NCBI RefSeq assembly: GCF_012849055.1
Contig: NZ_CP051677.1
Span: forward strand, 3,673,001-3,737,000
Source of the DNA: Spirosoma rhododendri
Lineage (GTDB): Bacteria > Bacteroidota > Bacteroidia > Cytophagales > Spirosomataceae
DNA length: 64,000 nucleotides
Reading direction: 5' to 3'
Part shown: one piece after another, positions 1-8,414 of the stretch
How positions within the stretch are numbered: position 1 is the first letter of the stretch
Layout of the letters: each line of letters starts with the position of its first letter
Made by a program: the position numbers and the translations under genes
Notes under the pieces: generated by a model
The model's input: the letters and a program-made list of their open reading frames with translations, nothing else
What the model was told of the DNA's origin: nothing
The model's database searches: none

Positions 1-600
1 GACCAGCGATTCAAAGGCAATCGTGGCTACCAGTCCTTCGTGCCGCTCGGTTGCTTCCAGCTTGCGCGTGCCGAACAGGATCGCGAACACCGCCAGCAGC
101 AGGGTCATCAGAAAAGCCCGGTCGCTAAAGAAAAAAGCCCCCGGCGCGTGGGCCTGCCCCGTCAGCGTCGCAAAACTGGCGGCCACCGCCTTAATCTGAA
201 TCGACATGTAGGGGATGATGCCGATGATGCAGAACAGCGTGACCAGCACCCCCAGTCCGCGACTTTTGCCGTAGCGGGCCGAGATAAAGTCGGCGATGCT
301 GGTGATACCCTGCCGCTTGCAGATACGAATCATCTTGCGGAGCAGCAACCACCAGAGCGGGGCCGTCAGCGTGGGGCCGACATACACAGCCAGAAACTCG
401 ATCCCCTCCGAAGCCGCCTTGCCCACGCTACCGTAGAACGTCCAGGCGGTGCAGTACACGGCCAGCGACAGGGCATAGACGTACGGGTTGCTCACGACAC
501 TTCGCCCGGTGGCCGACCCACGCCGTTCGGCCCGGTCCGCGATGACGAACAGCACGGCCAGATACAGCAGCGAACAAAGAATCAGTGGCAAACTAGTCAT
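1..600 (-). CDS. Sodium:solute symporter-type sensor protein, N-terminal 200 residues (truncated by window edge)
   Basis: This open frame begins with ATG at 600 on the minus strand and runs off the window at base 1 without a stop, so only the N-terminus is seen. It has hydrophobic segments typical of the sodium:solute symporter (SSS) fold, with NPYVYALSLAVYCTAWTFYG followed by a glycine-rich stretch and ITSIADFISARYGKS. This N-terminus is characteristic of large proteins in which an SSS transporter domain is fused to a sensor histidine kinase (the CbrA type). The kinase part would lie outside the window, so a plain symporter cannot be excluded. The start overlaps the end of the upstream small membrane protein gene by 8 bases, suggesting translational coupling. 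Confidence 0.75.
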   Translation of the reverse strand, partial: MTSLPLILCSLLYLAVLFVIADRAERRGSATGRSVVSNPYVYALSLAVYCTAWTFYGSVGKAASEGIEFLAVYVGPTLTAPLWWLLLRKMIRICKRQGITSIADFISARYGKSRGLGVLVTLFCIIGIIPYMSIQIKAVAASFATLTGQAHAPGAFFFSDRAFLMTLLLAVFAILFGTRKLEATERHEGLVATIAFESLV

Positions 601-805
601 CGTCGGAAAGGGGGTCGTCGGTGGGCGTGGCGCGGTGAATAACGTAGGCCAGTAACCCAATCAGCAGCATCCAGACAACCATCACGTACAAGTATAGCAC
701 GGGAATACCCAACAGCAGTTCGTTGCGATCGACGAGCGTAATGATTGGCTCATTCAGCAGCAGGATAAACAGGACGCTCAGCAGCAGTAGTCTGGTAGAT
801 TTCAT
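593..805 (-). CDS. Small two-helix membrane protein coupled to the symporter gene
   Basis: A 70-residue protein with two predicted membrane helices, about residues 4-22 (LLLLSVLFILLL) and 32-58 (VLYLYVMVVWMLLIGLLAYV), and an acidic C-terminal tail (DDPLSDDD). Its stop overlaps the start of the downstream symporter-like gene by 8 bases. Small two-helix proteins often precede SSS-family transporters and may act as accessory subunits. That role is inferred from size and position, since I do not recognise the family with certainty. Confidence 0.65.
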   Translation of the reverse strand: MKSTRLLLLSVLFILLLNEPIITLVDRNELLLGIPVLYLYVMVVWMLLIGLLAYVIHRATPTDDPLSDDD

Positions 806-919
806 AGTGCCGCCCCCGGTTTCGCCCCGCAGGGAAGGGAAATTGTCAACGTGAAAACTGGGCTCATCGTAGTTTTAGGCAGGGTTGGTCGCTACCAGCG
901 GATCGGCAATCAACGGCAA

Positions 920-950
920 GGGCGGTTGCTCCGCTACAGAACAACCGCCC
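920..950 (-). terminator. Possible terminator hairpin after the small MFS-associated gene
   Basis: A perfect 9-base inverted repeat (GGGCGGTTG at 920-928, CAACCGCCC at 942-950) lies downstream of the 983-1201 gene on the minus strand. The T-tract after it is weak, so termination is only likely. Confidence 0.4.
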
Positions 951-982
951 AGCTACCGAATCGGTGCAAACCAAAGAATCAA

Positions 983-1201
983 CTAATCGTCGTATTCACC
1001 TTGCAGGGCATACAGGCCAAACCGGGCCAGCCCACCGACGATAATCGGCATCAGTACGAAGACAATGATAATCCCAAAAACCAGGTCGTCGGTTTTGCCG
1101 GACGCCAGCTTGGGAAGGCCGAGCGAAAATAGGCCGAAGTACCCCGCAAGCGCGGCAATCGCCAGCCACAGGACACCTAAATATCGTTTGATTGCGTTCA
1201 T
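983..1201 (-). CDS. Small two-helix membrane protein downstream of the MFS transporter
   Basis: A 72-residue protein with two membrane helices, about residues 8-28 and 41-62 (VFGIIIVFVLMPIIVGG), and an acidic end (GEYDD). It lies 158 bases downstream of the MHS-type transporter on the same strand, separated from it by a palindromic repeat. Short proteins of this kind are repeatedly found beside MFS transporters in Bacteroidota (DUF6814-like), which suggests an accessory role. The family name is from memory and the function is inferred. Confidence 0.6.
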   Translation of the reverse strand: MNAIKRYLGVLWLAIAALAGYFGLFSLGLPKLASGKTDDLVFGIIIVFVLMPIIVGGLARFGLYALQGEYDD

Positions 1202-1240
1202 TTTTTTAGAAGAAAGATGTAAGATGAAATTGACGTCGTG

Positions 1241-1356
1241 TACCCCCCGTCACCCGACCCGTCGGACCGACCTGAAGGGGGTGAGGACTCGGCCCGAAGC
1301 CGCTAAATACTTGCTTATTTGAAGCGAAGTCCTCACCCCCGTCGGGGACGGGGGTA
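1241..1356. repeat. Nested palindromic intergenic repeat, copy 1
   Basis: Outer arms TACCCCCCGTC (1241-1251) and GACGGGGGTA (1347-1356) enclose inner perfect 13-base arms (GGGGGTGAGGACT at 1277-1289, AGTCCTCACCCCC at 1328-1340). The 26-base segment 1256-1281 recurs in reverse orientation at 42263-42288 with a single mismatch, so this is a dispersed repeat and not only a local terminator. It lies between the transporter gene and its small downstream partner. Confidence 0.75.
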
Positions 1357-1359
1357 CTG

Positions 1360-2955
1360 TTAATCGACTACCTGCGCCCGGTTTTTGATGTAGAAAATAC
1401 CGATGAGCAGGCTGACGGCGGCCACGATAATCGGGTACCATAAGCCCTCCAGATAGGGAGCCGCGTAGGGGAGGGCCGATCCTGCTTTTTCGGCGGCCGT
1501 GTTAGCTTCTTTCGCACCAGTAGCCAGATACGTCGCTACGGCTGGCAGCAGACCACCAAACACACCATTACCGATGTGATACGGCAGCGACATCGACGTG
1601 TAACGAATCTGCACCGGGAACATCTCGACCAGGAAGGCAGCAATCGGACCGTACACCAGCGTTACGAAAATCACCTGGATAAATACCAGCCAGATCAGCG
1701 ACCACCGGTCGGAACTGTTGATGAGCAGGGTTTTCTTCACGTCGGGCCGGGCTGCGTCCAGCTTGGCGGGTTCGGCCGAAGGGTCGGCGGCAATCTTGGT
1801 TTTCGTCACCTCCGTTAGCTTTGTGCCGTCGGTGTATTCGCGCTTCACGGTTTTGGTCTTAATCATACCACCGGCCACTTTTGGGTCGGGAGCCGTGGTC
1901 GAATCGGCGGAGAAATTAGCCGTGATCTCCTGCTTCTTCTTAACGTTTGTCGTCTGGTACATCTTCTCGTACAGCGTGCGGTACGACAGAATGGCGACCA
2001 GCATACCCGCCATCATGATGCCTTTGCGACCGATTTTGTCCGACAGCCAGCCGAACACCACGAAGAATGGCGTACCCATCAGCAGGGCGACCGACATCAG
2101 CTCATCCGACTGCATCGCGTCGACGTTGCAGACCGTCTTGATAAAGTTCATGGCGTAGAACTGACCCGTATACCACACCACACCCTGACCCATCGTAGCA
2201 CCAAACAGCGCGAGCAGCACAAACTTGAAATTGTACTTGTTGCCGAAGCTTTCCTTGAGTGGGTTGGCCGACGTTTTACCTTCGGCTTTCGCCTTCGCAA
2301 ACAGGGGCGACTCGTGCATATTCCGCCGGATGATGTACGAAATGCCGACCATCAGTACCGACGCGATAAACGGCACCCGCCAGCCCCACTCGTCGAATGC
2401 TTCTTTCGACATCGATGAGCGGGTCAGTAGAATCACGATCAGCGATACGAACAGACCAACCGTAGCCGTCGTCTGAATCCACGACGTCCAGTAACCACGC
2501 TGCCCGGTCGGTGCGTGTTCGGCCACGTAGGTAGCCGCCCCGCCGTACTCACCACCGAGGGCCAGCCCCTGCAACAGCCGCAGGATCAGGACCAGCAGCG
2601 GAGCCAGAAAGCCGATGGTTTCGTAACCCGGAATCAGACCGATGGCGAAGGTGGCCCCCCCCATCAGCAGCAGCGTAACCATGAACGTATACTTGCGGCC
2701 GATGAGGTCGCCGAGCCGTCCGAAGAAGAGCGCACCGAACGGACGTACGACGAAACCGGCGGCAAACGTCGCCAGTGTCGAGAGGAAAGCGGCCGTGGGG
2801 TTGCCTTCGGGAAAGAACTTGGTGGCCAGTACGGTTGCCAGCGAACCGAAAATGTAGAAGTCGTACCACTCGATGAGCGTCCCGACCGACGAGGCCCCAA
2901 TCACACTGATCAGGCTGCGGGTGCTGGTAACTTGCTTGGGAGAATCTGAGATCAT
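1360..2955 (-). CDS. MFS transporter, metabolite:H+ symporter (MHS/ProP-like) family
   Basis: A 531-residue inner-membrane permease. The N-terminal part has the MHS hallmarks: SSVGTLIEWYDFYIFG near residue 20, then RPFGALFFGRLGDLIGRK (the MFS loop 2-3 motif) and LRLLQGLALGGEYGGAATY. The second half repeats the motif as FGWLSDKIGRKG. The family exports or imports small organic acids, osmolytes or shikimate by proton symport; the substrate cannot be read from the sequence. At 531 residues it is longer than the usual 430-450 because of a hydrophilic, threonine- and lysine-rich insertion of about 80 residues (roughly 335-425, containing NVKKKQEITANFSAD) between helices of the second half. An outer-membrane porin gene lies just upstream on the same strand, so the two probably handle the same solute. 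Confidence 0.88.
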   Translation of the reverse strand: MISDSPKQVTSTRSLISVIGASSVGTLIEWYDFYIFGSLATVLATKFFPEGNPTAAFLSTLATFAAGFVVRPFGALFFGRLGDLIGRKYTFMVTLLLMGGATFAIGLIPGYETIGFLAPLLVLILRLLQGLALGGEYGGAATYVAEHAPTGQRGYWTSWIQTTATVGLFVSLIVILLTRSSMSKEAFDEWGWRVPFIASVLMVGISYIIRRNMHESPLFAKAKAEGKTSANPLKESFGNKYNFKFVLLALFGATMGQGVVWYTGQFYAMNFIKTVCNVDAMQSDELMSVALLMGTPFFVVFGWLSDKIGRKGIMMAGMLVAILSYRTLYEKMYQTTNVKKKQEITANFSADSTTAPDPKVAGGMIKTKTVKREYTDGTKLTEVTKTKIAADPSAEPAKLDAARPDVKKTLLINSSDRWSLIWLVFIQVIFVTLVYGPIAAFLVEMFPVQIRYTSMSLPYHIGNGVFGGLLPAVATYLATGAKEANTAAEKAGSALPYAAPYLEGLWYPIIVAAVSLLIGIFYIKNRAQVVD

Positions 2956-3063
2956 GACCGGTCGTCAGGTTTAAAAAGAAATAAGGGTTGGGAACAATTA
3001 TAAAAAACGGTAGGTACGGCTTGTGCGCTGAAAATCAATTTGATGCAACTTTCTACTGCTGGC

Positions 3064-4476
3064 CTACAGATACACCTGAGCCTGCACGATAAATTCACCT
3101 TTATAGCCACCAATCGTGTTGCCATCGGTGTAATAAGGCCGTAGCGAATACTGTGGGCTAATCTTCGCATTATGCCCGTCGATGTACAGATTCAAGCCCA
3201 TGTCGTAGTAATTGCCCGCTTTGGGCAGGGCGTCGAAAGCCTTGTATGTGTAGGCGGCAAAGGGCTGTACCCGCATCTTCGGCTTCTCGACCGCTTTCGG
3301 TAGCAGAATACCGGCCTGTGTGTACCAGATGTTGCCTGTGCCGACGAACGGGCGGGCATTACCCGGCCCGGCAAGGGCGCGCTGTCCGGTGAAGCTGGCA
3401 TCGGCCGCGCCGAGGTTCATAATACCGATGTTCCGCAGGTAATTAGGCCCAAAGTTGTAGTTGTAGTACACGCTGTAGACCGTCAGAGCCGCGTTTTTTG
3501 CCTTGTCGCCAATCGGCAGATCAGCAAACAGGTCAAGCCCGAACAGGTTGATGTTGTGGCGCTGGAGCTGACCGCTTGTGTTGTAGCTCGCCGTGCCCTC
3601 CGGCTGTGTGTAGAAGCCCGCGCCAATGTTGAACACCCGCTTCGTTCCGACGTACGTCCCGATGCGGTATGGCAGTACGTTGGCTTCCTGGTCCAGGAAC
3701 TGATAGTCGACGTAGCCACCATACGCCATTTTGCTGATACCATTGTTGTCAACGGCTACGTTGGGCGTCACCACTGTGCCGGTTGCGGGGGGCGTCAGGT
3801 TGGTGGCAAACGGTTTATTCATACTAAACTGGTACCCCAGCTTGCCGAGCTTTCCTTTGGCGTAGATACCAAACTGACGGGCAAACTGATCGCTGTTTTC
3901 GATGAGCGGCCAGTTGATGATCGGTAGGTCAGTCGTCAGGAAGTTCAATGTACTGGCCGACGACATGCGCGAAATACCGTTGAAGTAATGCAGACCGGCC
4001 CCTACGTACAGCGACCCTTTCCGGGGATTTCCTTCGGCATTCTTGCCGGCCGGTACCACAGCGTATTCGTTATAGGCTTCGTGAAAGAAAATGCCCGGTT
4101 TTTTGCCCTGTCCGTAGCCGCCCGTGCCGCTCGTTCCGGCCGCGCCACCATTCAGAAACGTCTGATTGTTGATACCAATGTGAAAAACGATCATATACCG
4201 GGGGCTGATCTGCGTCTGAAACAGCATCCGGATACGCCGGGCACCGATGTCAGAGACATTGTCGGTGGGTACGCCGTTGACCGTTGTGCCCGGGTTCTGC
4301 TGTCCCGACCGCGCCCAGATCTGCGCCCAGGTAAGCAGCCGCATGTATTTTTTGCCTTCCGGGTCGAGGTTGAAGCGCATGCCCGAGCCATACTCCGGCG
4401 AACCCTGCCCCCGGCCCGTCAGGGCTGATAAACTCAATAAGGCAATCAGAAAAAAGGGTAATGACCGTCTTTGCAT
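3064..4476 (-). CDS. Outer-membrane porin-like beta-barrel protein
   Basis: A 470-residue secreted protein with an N-terminal signal peptide (LPFFLIALLSLSALTGRGQG). It has long alternating aromatic and polar strands throughout and ends in an aromatic-rich strand (EFIVQAQVYL). The segment IGARRIRMLFQTQISPRYMI and overall size resemble OprO/OprP-type porins of Bacteroidota. It probably lets the substrate of the neighbouring MHS transporter through the outer membrane. It is read toward that transporter, 108 bases upstream of it. Just upstream of its start, 4549-4573 carries a perfect palindrome also related to motifs before the adjacent regulator gene, suggesting control by that regulator. The family assignment is by fold-like pattern, so the solute is unknown. 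Confidence 0.75.
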   Translation of the reverse strand: MQRRSLPFFLIALLSLSALTGRGQGSPEYGSGMRFNLDPEGKKYMRLLTWAQIWARSGQQNPGTTVNGVPTDNVSDIGARRIRMLFQTQISPRYMIVFHIGINNQTFLNGGAAGTSGTGGYGQGKKPGIFFHEAYNEYAVVPAGKNAEGNPRKGSLYVGAGLHYFNGISRMSSASTLNFLTTDLPIINWPLIENSDQFARQFGIYAKGKLGKLGYQFSMNKPFATNLTPPATGTVVTPNVAVDNNGISKMAYGGYVDYQFLDQEANVLPYRIGTYVGTKRVFNIGAGFYTQPEGTASYNTSGQLQRHNINLFGLDLFADLPIGDKAKNAALTVYSVYYNYNFGPNYLRNIGIMNLGAADASFTGQRALAGPGNARPFVGTGNIWYTQAGILLPKAVEKPKMRVQPFAAYTYKAFDALPKAGNYYDMGLNLYIDGHNAKISPQYSLRPYYTDGNTIGGYKGEFIVQAQVYL

Positions 4477-4548
4477 AGATTTAGGTAGGTAGTTGATCGT
4501 GACAACAGTACGAAAGTCAACTAACCACCCGCCCCGGCCAAACGACTG

Positions 4549-4573
4549 CTATAGCTATGCAAAATAGCTATAG
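4549..4573. promoter_or_regulatory. Palindromic operator-like site upstream of the porin gene
   Basis: Perfect 9-base arms CTATAGCTA and TAGCTATAG separated by 7 bases. The site lies 73-97 bases upstream of the porin start and just after the stop of the InsA-like regulator gene. Its TATAG element recurs three times upstream of that regulator. Confidence 0.5.
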
Positions 4574-4579
4574 ATACGG

Positions 4580-5002
4580 TTAATCGTCCCGGAATCGCTC
4601 CCATTTGATAAGCATGAACTTGTCGCCCAGCTCGGTTACGATCATGCCTGCGCCCATCACGTTCTCGCGTTCGCTAAAATAGGCCGCCAGTTCGGTATGA
4701 CTCAGAATCTTGTAAGTCGGATGATACGTGTTCTTCTCCGGTACACGGATCTGATATTTCTTGACCCAGTTCATCACCGACACGTGACTGACGCCCAGCA
4801 ATCGCTCAATTTCACGTAGACTGACGCCTTCGATGTAAAGCTGAAGCGCCTTGATGACGTAGTAGGTGTTGATTCCCTTCCCCACCTTGTCGACGGTGTA
4901 ATTGTAATCGCAGTTTTTGCATCGGTACCGCTGTCGCCCCCCCACAATTCCGTTTCTGACCGCTTCGGTCGCATCACACTTTGGACATTTTAAAGAAGGC
5001 AT
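4580..5002 (-). CDS. IS1 InsA-like zinc-ribbon/HTH protein, probable domesticated transcription regulator
   Basis: A 140-residue protein. Residues 1-37 form a zinc ribbon with two CxxC pairs (CPKC, CKNC) as in InsA of IS1; residues 48-85 form a helix-turn-helix (ALQLYIEGVSLREIERLLGVSHVSVMNWVKKY). There is no DDE transposase domain and no second transposase frame nearby. The C-terminal 50 residues are unrelated to transposase and end at FRDD. A zinc ribbon plus HTH without catalytic domain, placed upstream of porin and transporter genes on the same strand, suggests an IS1-derived DNA-binding regulator. Repeated TATAG-type motifs in its own upstream region suggest autoregulation. A remnant of a dead IS1 element is the alternative, but the frame is intact and flanked by no IS ends. 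Confidence 0.7.
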   Translation of the reverse strand: MPSLKCPKCDATEAVRNGIVGGRQRYRCKNCDYNYTVDKVGKGINTYYVIKALQLYIEGVSLREIERLLGVSHVSVMNWVKKYQIRVPEKNTYHPTYKILSHTELAAYFSERENVMGAGMIVTELGDKFMLIKWERFRDD

Positions 5003-5021
5003 CGGGTAGGTATGATTTTTC

Positions 5022-5094
5022 TATAGTTAATTAGCAAATATATAGTAATTTAGCAAAAACGACCAAAAAATTATGGATATAGTTCAATTAGAGC
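5022..5094. promoter_or_regulatory. Three iterated operator-like repeats before the InsA-like regulator
   Basis: Direct repeats at 5022-5038 (TATAGTTAATTAGCAAA), 5041-5057 (TATAGTAATTTAGCAAA) and a weaker one at 5078-5094 (TATAGTTCAATTAGAGC), all in the AT-rich region 20-92 bases upstream of the regulator start at 5002. The spacing of 19 and 37 bases places them close to the same face of the helix. Confidence 0.5.
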
Positions 5095-5103
5095 CTAATA
5101 AAA

Positions 5104-5149
5104 AACTCTGCACGTTACGCTATATACAGAGTGCGTAACGTGCAGAGTT
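5104..5149 (-). terminator. Rho-independent terminator of pdxH
   Basis: A perfect 17-base stem (AACTCTGCACGTTACGC at 5104-5120 with its complement at 5133-5149). On the minus strand it is followed by TTTTTATTAGG, directly downstream of the pdxH stop at 5183. Confidence 0.85.
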
Positions 5150-5182
5150 GGGTAGAAAAAGCCTGCTGATTGAGTCAGTTCG

Positions 5183-5833
5183 CTAAGGGGCGAGTCGGTC
5201 AAGCTGCCAGTTGGCCGTGCTCGTGTCGGCGCGCTGATAACGGACCCGGTCGTGCAGGCGGCTGGGACGACCCTGCCAGAACTCGATCAGGTCGGGAACC
5301 ACGCGAAAGCCGCCCCAGTGCGGAGGGCGCGGCACGGGCTGATCGGCAAACTGGGTTTCGTACTGCTGCTGCCGGTCGGTCAGCACATCGCGCCCATCGA
5401 TCGGCTGGCTCTGGGGCGATACCCACGCGCCAATCTGGCTGCCCCGGGGCCGACTGCCGAAATACGCGTCTGACTCGGCCTCGCTCACTTTCTCTACCCG
5501 GCCTTCCACCCGGATTTGCTGCTCAAGATCGGGGTAAAAAAACGTCAGACAGGCGAATGGGTTGGCCAACATATCCCGGCTTTTGCGACTTTCGTAGTTC
5601 GTATAGAAAACAAAACCAGCGTCCGACACGTCTTTGAGCAACACGATCCGCCCATCGGGACGACCGTTGGCCCCTACTGTGCAGAGATGCATAGCGTTCG
5701 GTTCGGCCACGCCAGCCTGCAAAGCCGCGTCGAACCACCGGCGGAACTGCGCAACCGGATCAGGCAGGACATCCGACAGGTCGAGTCCCTGTCGGGTATA
5801 TTCTTTTCGTAAATCGCTGATGGAAGCGGTCAT
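5183..5833 (-). CDS. pdxH: Pyridoxamine 5'-phosphate oxidase
   Basis: A 216-residue cytoplasmic FMN enzyme that oxidises pyridoxamine or pyridoxine 5'-phosphate to pyridoxal 5'-phosphate, the last step of vitamin B6 synthesis and salvage. Visible family signatures are RIVLLKDVSDAGFVFYTNY (FMN-binding), SRKSRDMLANPFACLTFFY, then EQQIRVEGRVEKVS, SRPRGSQIGAWVSPQSQ, and the C-terminal PNPOx dimer segment PPHWGGFRVVPDLIEFWQGR with RLHDRVRY. The frame is open back to 5905, but the start at 5833 (MTASISDLRKEYTRQGL) matches the usual N-terminus, because the 24 additional residues look non-coding. It is transcribed divergently from the DUF349 gene at 5929 and ends at a strong terminator. Confidence 0.95.
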   Translation of the reverse strand: MTASISDLRKEYTRQGLDLSDVLPDPVAQFRRWFDAALQAGVAEPNAMHLCTVGANGRPDGRIVLLKDVSDAGFVFYTNYESRKSRDMLANPFACLTFFYPDLEQQIRVEGRVEKVSEAESDAYFGSRPRGSQIGAWVSPQSQPIDGRDVLTDRQQQYETQFADQPVPRPPHWGGFRVVPDLIEFWQGRPSRLHDRVRYQRADTSTANWQLDRLAP

Positions 5834-5928
5834 AGACAAACAGGAGTAGGCGGCTTTTCCGATTGGGCAAAAAGGGAAAACTCGCATAATTATGTACTTT
5901 TGCAAAAGTAATCGGTACGTTTTTTAAC

Positions 5929-8310
5929 ATGGCAAATCAGGAACAGGAAATCAACCAGCCGTCGGATACACCAACGCCCGCAACCGATACGCTGGCCGCA
6001 CATACCCCCGACGAGACGAACGCCCCGTCGCTGCCCACTGACAGCAGCGATACGGCTGAAACGCCTTCGGCATCAACACAGCCCGTAGAGGCTCCCGCCG
6101 ACTTGGCGACTGAACCCGTGACTGATGACGTCGCGCCGTTGGAAACCAGCGCCCAGACGCCTGCTGCTGACGTACCTGCCGATGAGCCGGTATCGACTCC
6201 GGAAGCGACAGGCGATGTGGTCGCCACCGACGAGTCTACCGCATCAACCGAGTTGAGCCCGGCAGCAGAAATTGCCGTAGCAGCCCCCGCTGAACTTCCC
6301 GGCGTGGATGCGCCCGGCGTGGATACTGCTGACGCGTCTGCGTCAGAACAGCCTGCCGATGCGGTAGAGGTGGCCGATGCTGTGCCGACCGATGAAATCA
6401 GTGCTGAATATGCTAACGTCGCTGAAACCGACGAAGCTGATGAAGCGCAGCCCGAACTGTCGCTCGACTACAGTCAGTTTTCGCGGGAAGACTTCGTTCA
6501 GTTACTCGAAACGCAACTCGCAGCGGTCAGCAAGCCGGAAGTAACGCCCGGCGATTTCAAAAAGGCCGATCAGGTGCTGAAAGAAAGCAAGCCCCCGTTC
6601 GATCAGATGAAGCGGGCCGAGCGCGAAGCCGCCATGCAGGCATATGTCGCTGAAACCGGCGCGGAAGAAGGCTTCGCTTTCAAGCAGGACGATACCGTAC
6701 AACGCTACGACGATCTGTACAAGCAGATCAAGAGCCTGAAAAACACGTATTTTCAGAACCTCGATAAAGCGAAAGACGGCAATTTTGCCGCGAAGACCGA
6801 TCTGCTGACCCGTCTGCGCGAGCTGGTAGAAACCGACGAGTCGAATGCGGGTGACCCCAAGACAAGCTGGAACGAGTTCAAGAAAATTCAGGACGAGTGG
6901 AAGGCTGCCGGGAACATGAATTCCCCGCACAACGCCACGCTCTGGGCTACCTACCACGCGCTCGTTGATCGCTATTACAGCAACCGCAACATCTACTTTG
7001 AACTGAAGGATCTCGACCGGAAGCGGAACGTAGGTCTGAAGACTGAAGTGATCGAGAAAGTTGAAGCGATGGTAAAAGCGTCGGAGGAAACGCCCGTTAC
7101 GCGGCAAACCATCGACGAAGCCAACGCGCTGTTTGAGGAATACAAACACATTGGCCCGGCTCCTAAGGCCGAGCAGGAAGTGCTGTGGGGTCGGATGAAG
7201 GCTGCGCTCGACGTGCTGTACGACAAACGGCGTGGGCAGACCAACGAGCAGCGAAAAGAGTCGGCTCAGCTTTACGAAGAGAAGTCGGCGATCTACGAAG
7301 AACTTGTACCGATCACCTCCTTCACGTCGAGCAGTATCAACGACTGGAACGACAAGACGAAGGCTGTCATGGCCTTGCAGGACCGGTGGAACGGCATCAA
7401 AGGACCGATGCCTCGCGAGGAAGGAAAGGAACTGAGCAAGAAGTTCTGGGCCGCGCTGAAAACATTCTTCCATAACAAGGGCGAATTCTTCAAGCAACTG
7501 GAGAGCAAACGGGAAGAAAATCTGCGCCAGAAAACGGAACTCTGCGAGCGTGTAGAAACGATACTGGCGTCGGGCGAGGAATCACCCGAAATGACCCAGA
7601 TGGTCATCGACCTGCAACGGCAGTGGAAGAACATCGGTCAGGTGCCGGAGAAGCAGAAAAACTCGATTTTCGATCGTTTCAAAGCTGCGTGTGACGCTTT
7701 CTTCAACAAAAAGCGGTCGAAAAATCAGGACACCGATCGCGAATTTGAAGCTAACCTGGCTAAGAAAACGGCCCTGATTGAGCGGATCGAAGCCGCTGCG
7801 ACAGAAAACGCTGACCTGTCGCAACTCAACGAGTTCAAGAAGGAGTGGACCGAAATCGGGTTTGTGCCGAAGAAAGACATGCAGACCACGCAGAAGCGGT
7901 ATATCAACGCCGTGAATGCATTGGTTGGCGCTACGGGCAAGATTCCGGCTAAAGACAAGGAGCGGATCATGCAGCAGAGCGAAGCCGAGATGGGCCGGGG
8001 CGGTGGCCGTCCGGCTGGTGGCGGTGGTCAGCGCGGTGGTCGTGACCGGGATCGGGATCGTGGCGACTACGGCCGTAATGAGTACAGCCGGGGCGATTAC
8101 GGCAACACGAGTGGCAACAAGCGTGAGAGCGACATCCGTCGTCGCATGACGGCGATTGAAAATGACATCGCAACGTATCGTAACAACATCGAATTTTTTG
8201 CCCGCTCGAAAAACGCCGATAAACTTCGCGCCGACATCGATCAGAAAATTGCTGACGCTGAGAAACAGCTTGATAGCCTGCGTCAGGAGATGCGGGCCGC
8301 GCAGGAATAG
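5929..8310 (+). CDS. DUF349 repeat protein with acidic low-complexity N-terminus
   Basis: A 793-residue protein. Residues 1-190 are a low-complexity stretch rich in Ala, Asp, Glu, Thr and Pro without recognisable fold. Residues 190-690 contain several DUF349 repeats, each with a tryptophan-centred core such as WKAAGNM, WNGIKGPMP, WKNIGQVPEKQ and WTEIGFVPKKD, predicted to form helical bundles. A Gly/Arg-rich, RGG-like segment (about 685-725, RGGRDRDRDRGDYGR) follows, and the last 60 residues form a coiled coil (AIENDIATYRNNIEF). RGG stretches often bind RNA. DUF349 proteins of Bacteroidota have no settled biochemical role, so no function is claimed. It is a single gene, followed at 8415 by tRNA-Thr. 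Confidence 0.85.
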   Translation: MANQEQEINQPSDTPTPATDTLAAHTPDETNAPSLPTDSSDTAETPSASTQPVEAPADLATEPVTDDVAPLETSAQTPAADVPADEPVSTPEATGDVVATDESTASTELSPAAEIAVAAPAELPGVDAPGVDTADASASEQPADAVEVADAVPTDEISAEYANVAETDEADEAQPELSLDYSQFSREDFVQLLETQLAAVSKPEVTPGDFKKADQVLKESKPPFDQMKRAEREAAMQAYVAETGAEEGFAFKQDDTVQRYDDLYKQIKSLKNTYFQNLDKAKDGNFAAKTDLLTRLRELVETDESNAGDPKTSWNEFKKIQDEWKAAGNMNSPHNATLWATYHALVDRYYSNRNIYFELKDLDRKRNVGLKTEVIEKVEAMVKASEETPVTRQTIDEANALFEEYKHIGPAPKAEQEVLWGRMKAALDVLYDKRRGQTNEQRKESAQLYEEKSAIYEELVPITSFTSSSINDWNDKTKAVMALQDRWNGIKGPMPREEGKELSKKFWAALKTFFHNKGEFFKQLESKREENLRQKTELCERVETILASGEESPEMTQMVIDLQRQWKNIGQVPEKQKNSIFDRFKAACDAFFNKKRSKNQDTDREFEANLAKKTALIERIEAAATENADLSQLNEFKKEWTEIGFVPKKDMQTTQKRYINAVNALVGATGKIPAKDKERIMQQSEAEMGRGGGRPAGGGGQRGGRDRDRDRGDYGRNEYSRGDYGNTSGNKRESDIRRRMTAIENDIATYRNNIEFFARSKNADKLRADIDQKIADAEKQLDSLRQEMRAAQE

Positions 8311-8414
8311 TTACTTTGTACCGTAGACGGTTATGTCGACGGTACAAAAAAGTAAAACGTGGTTTGGAAGCAACGGCAAAAACTGCTAAGTTTGCACCAC
8401 AAATCACGACAGTT

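Noticed and set aside
4580..5002. Active IS1 transposon
   Set aside because: Only the InsA-like DNA-binding part is present, without the InsB catalytic frame or IS1 ends, so it is not listed as a mobile element.
6502..7497. Open frame of 331 codons on the minus strand inside the DUF349 gene
   Set aside because: The DUF349 repeats on the plus strand explain the coding signal. The antisense product is a hydrophobic, Phe/Leu-rich shadow.
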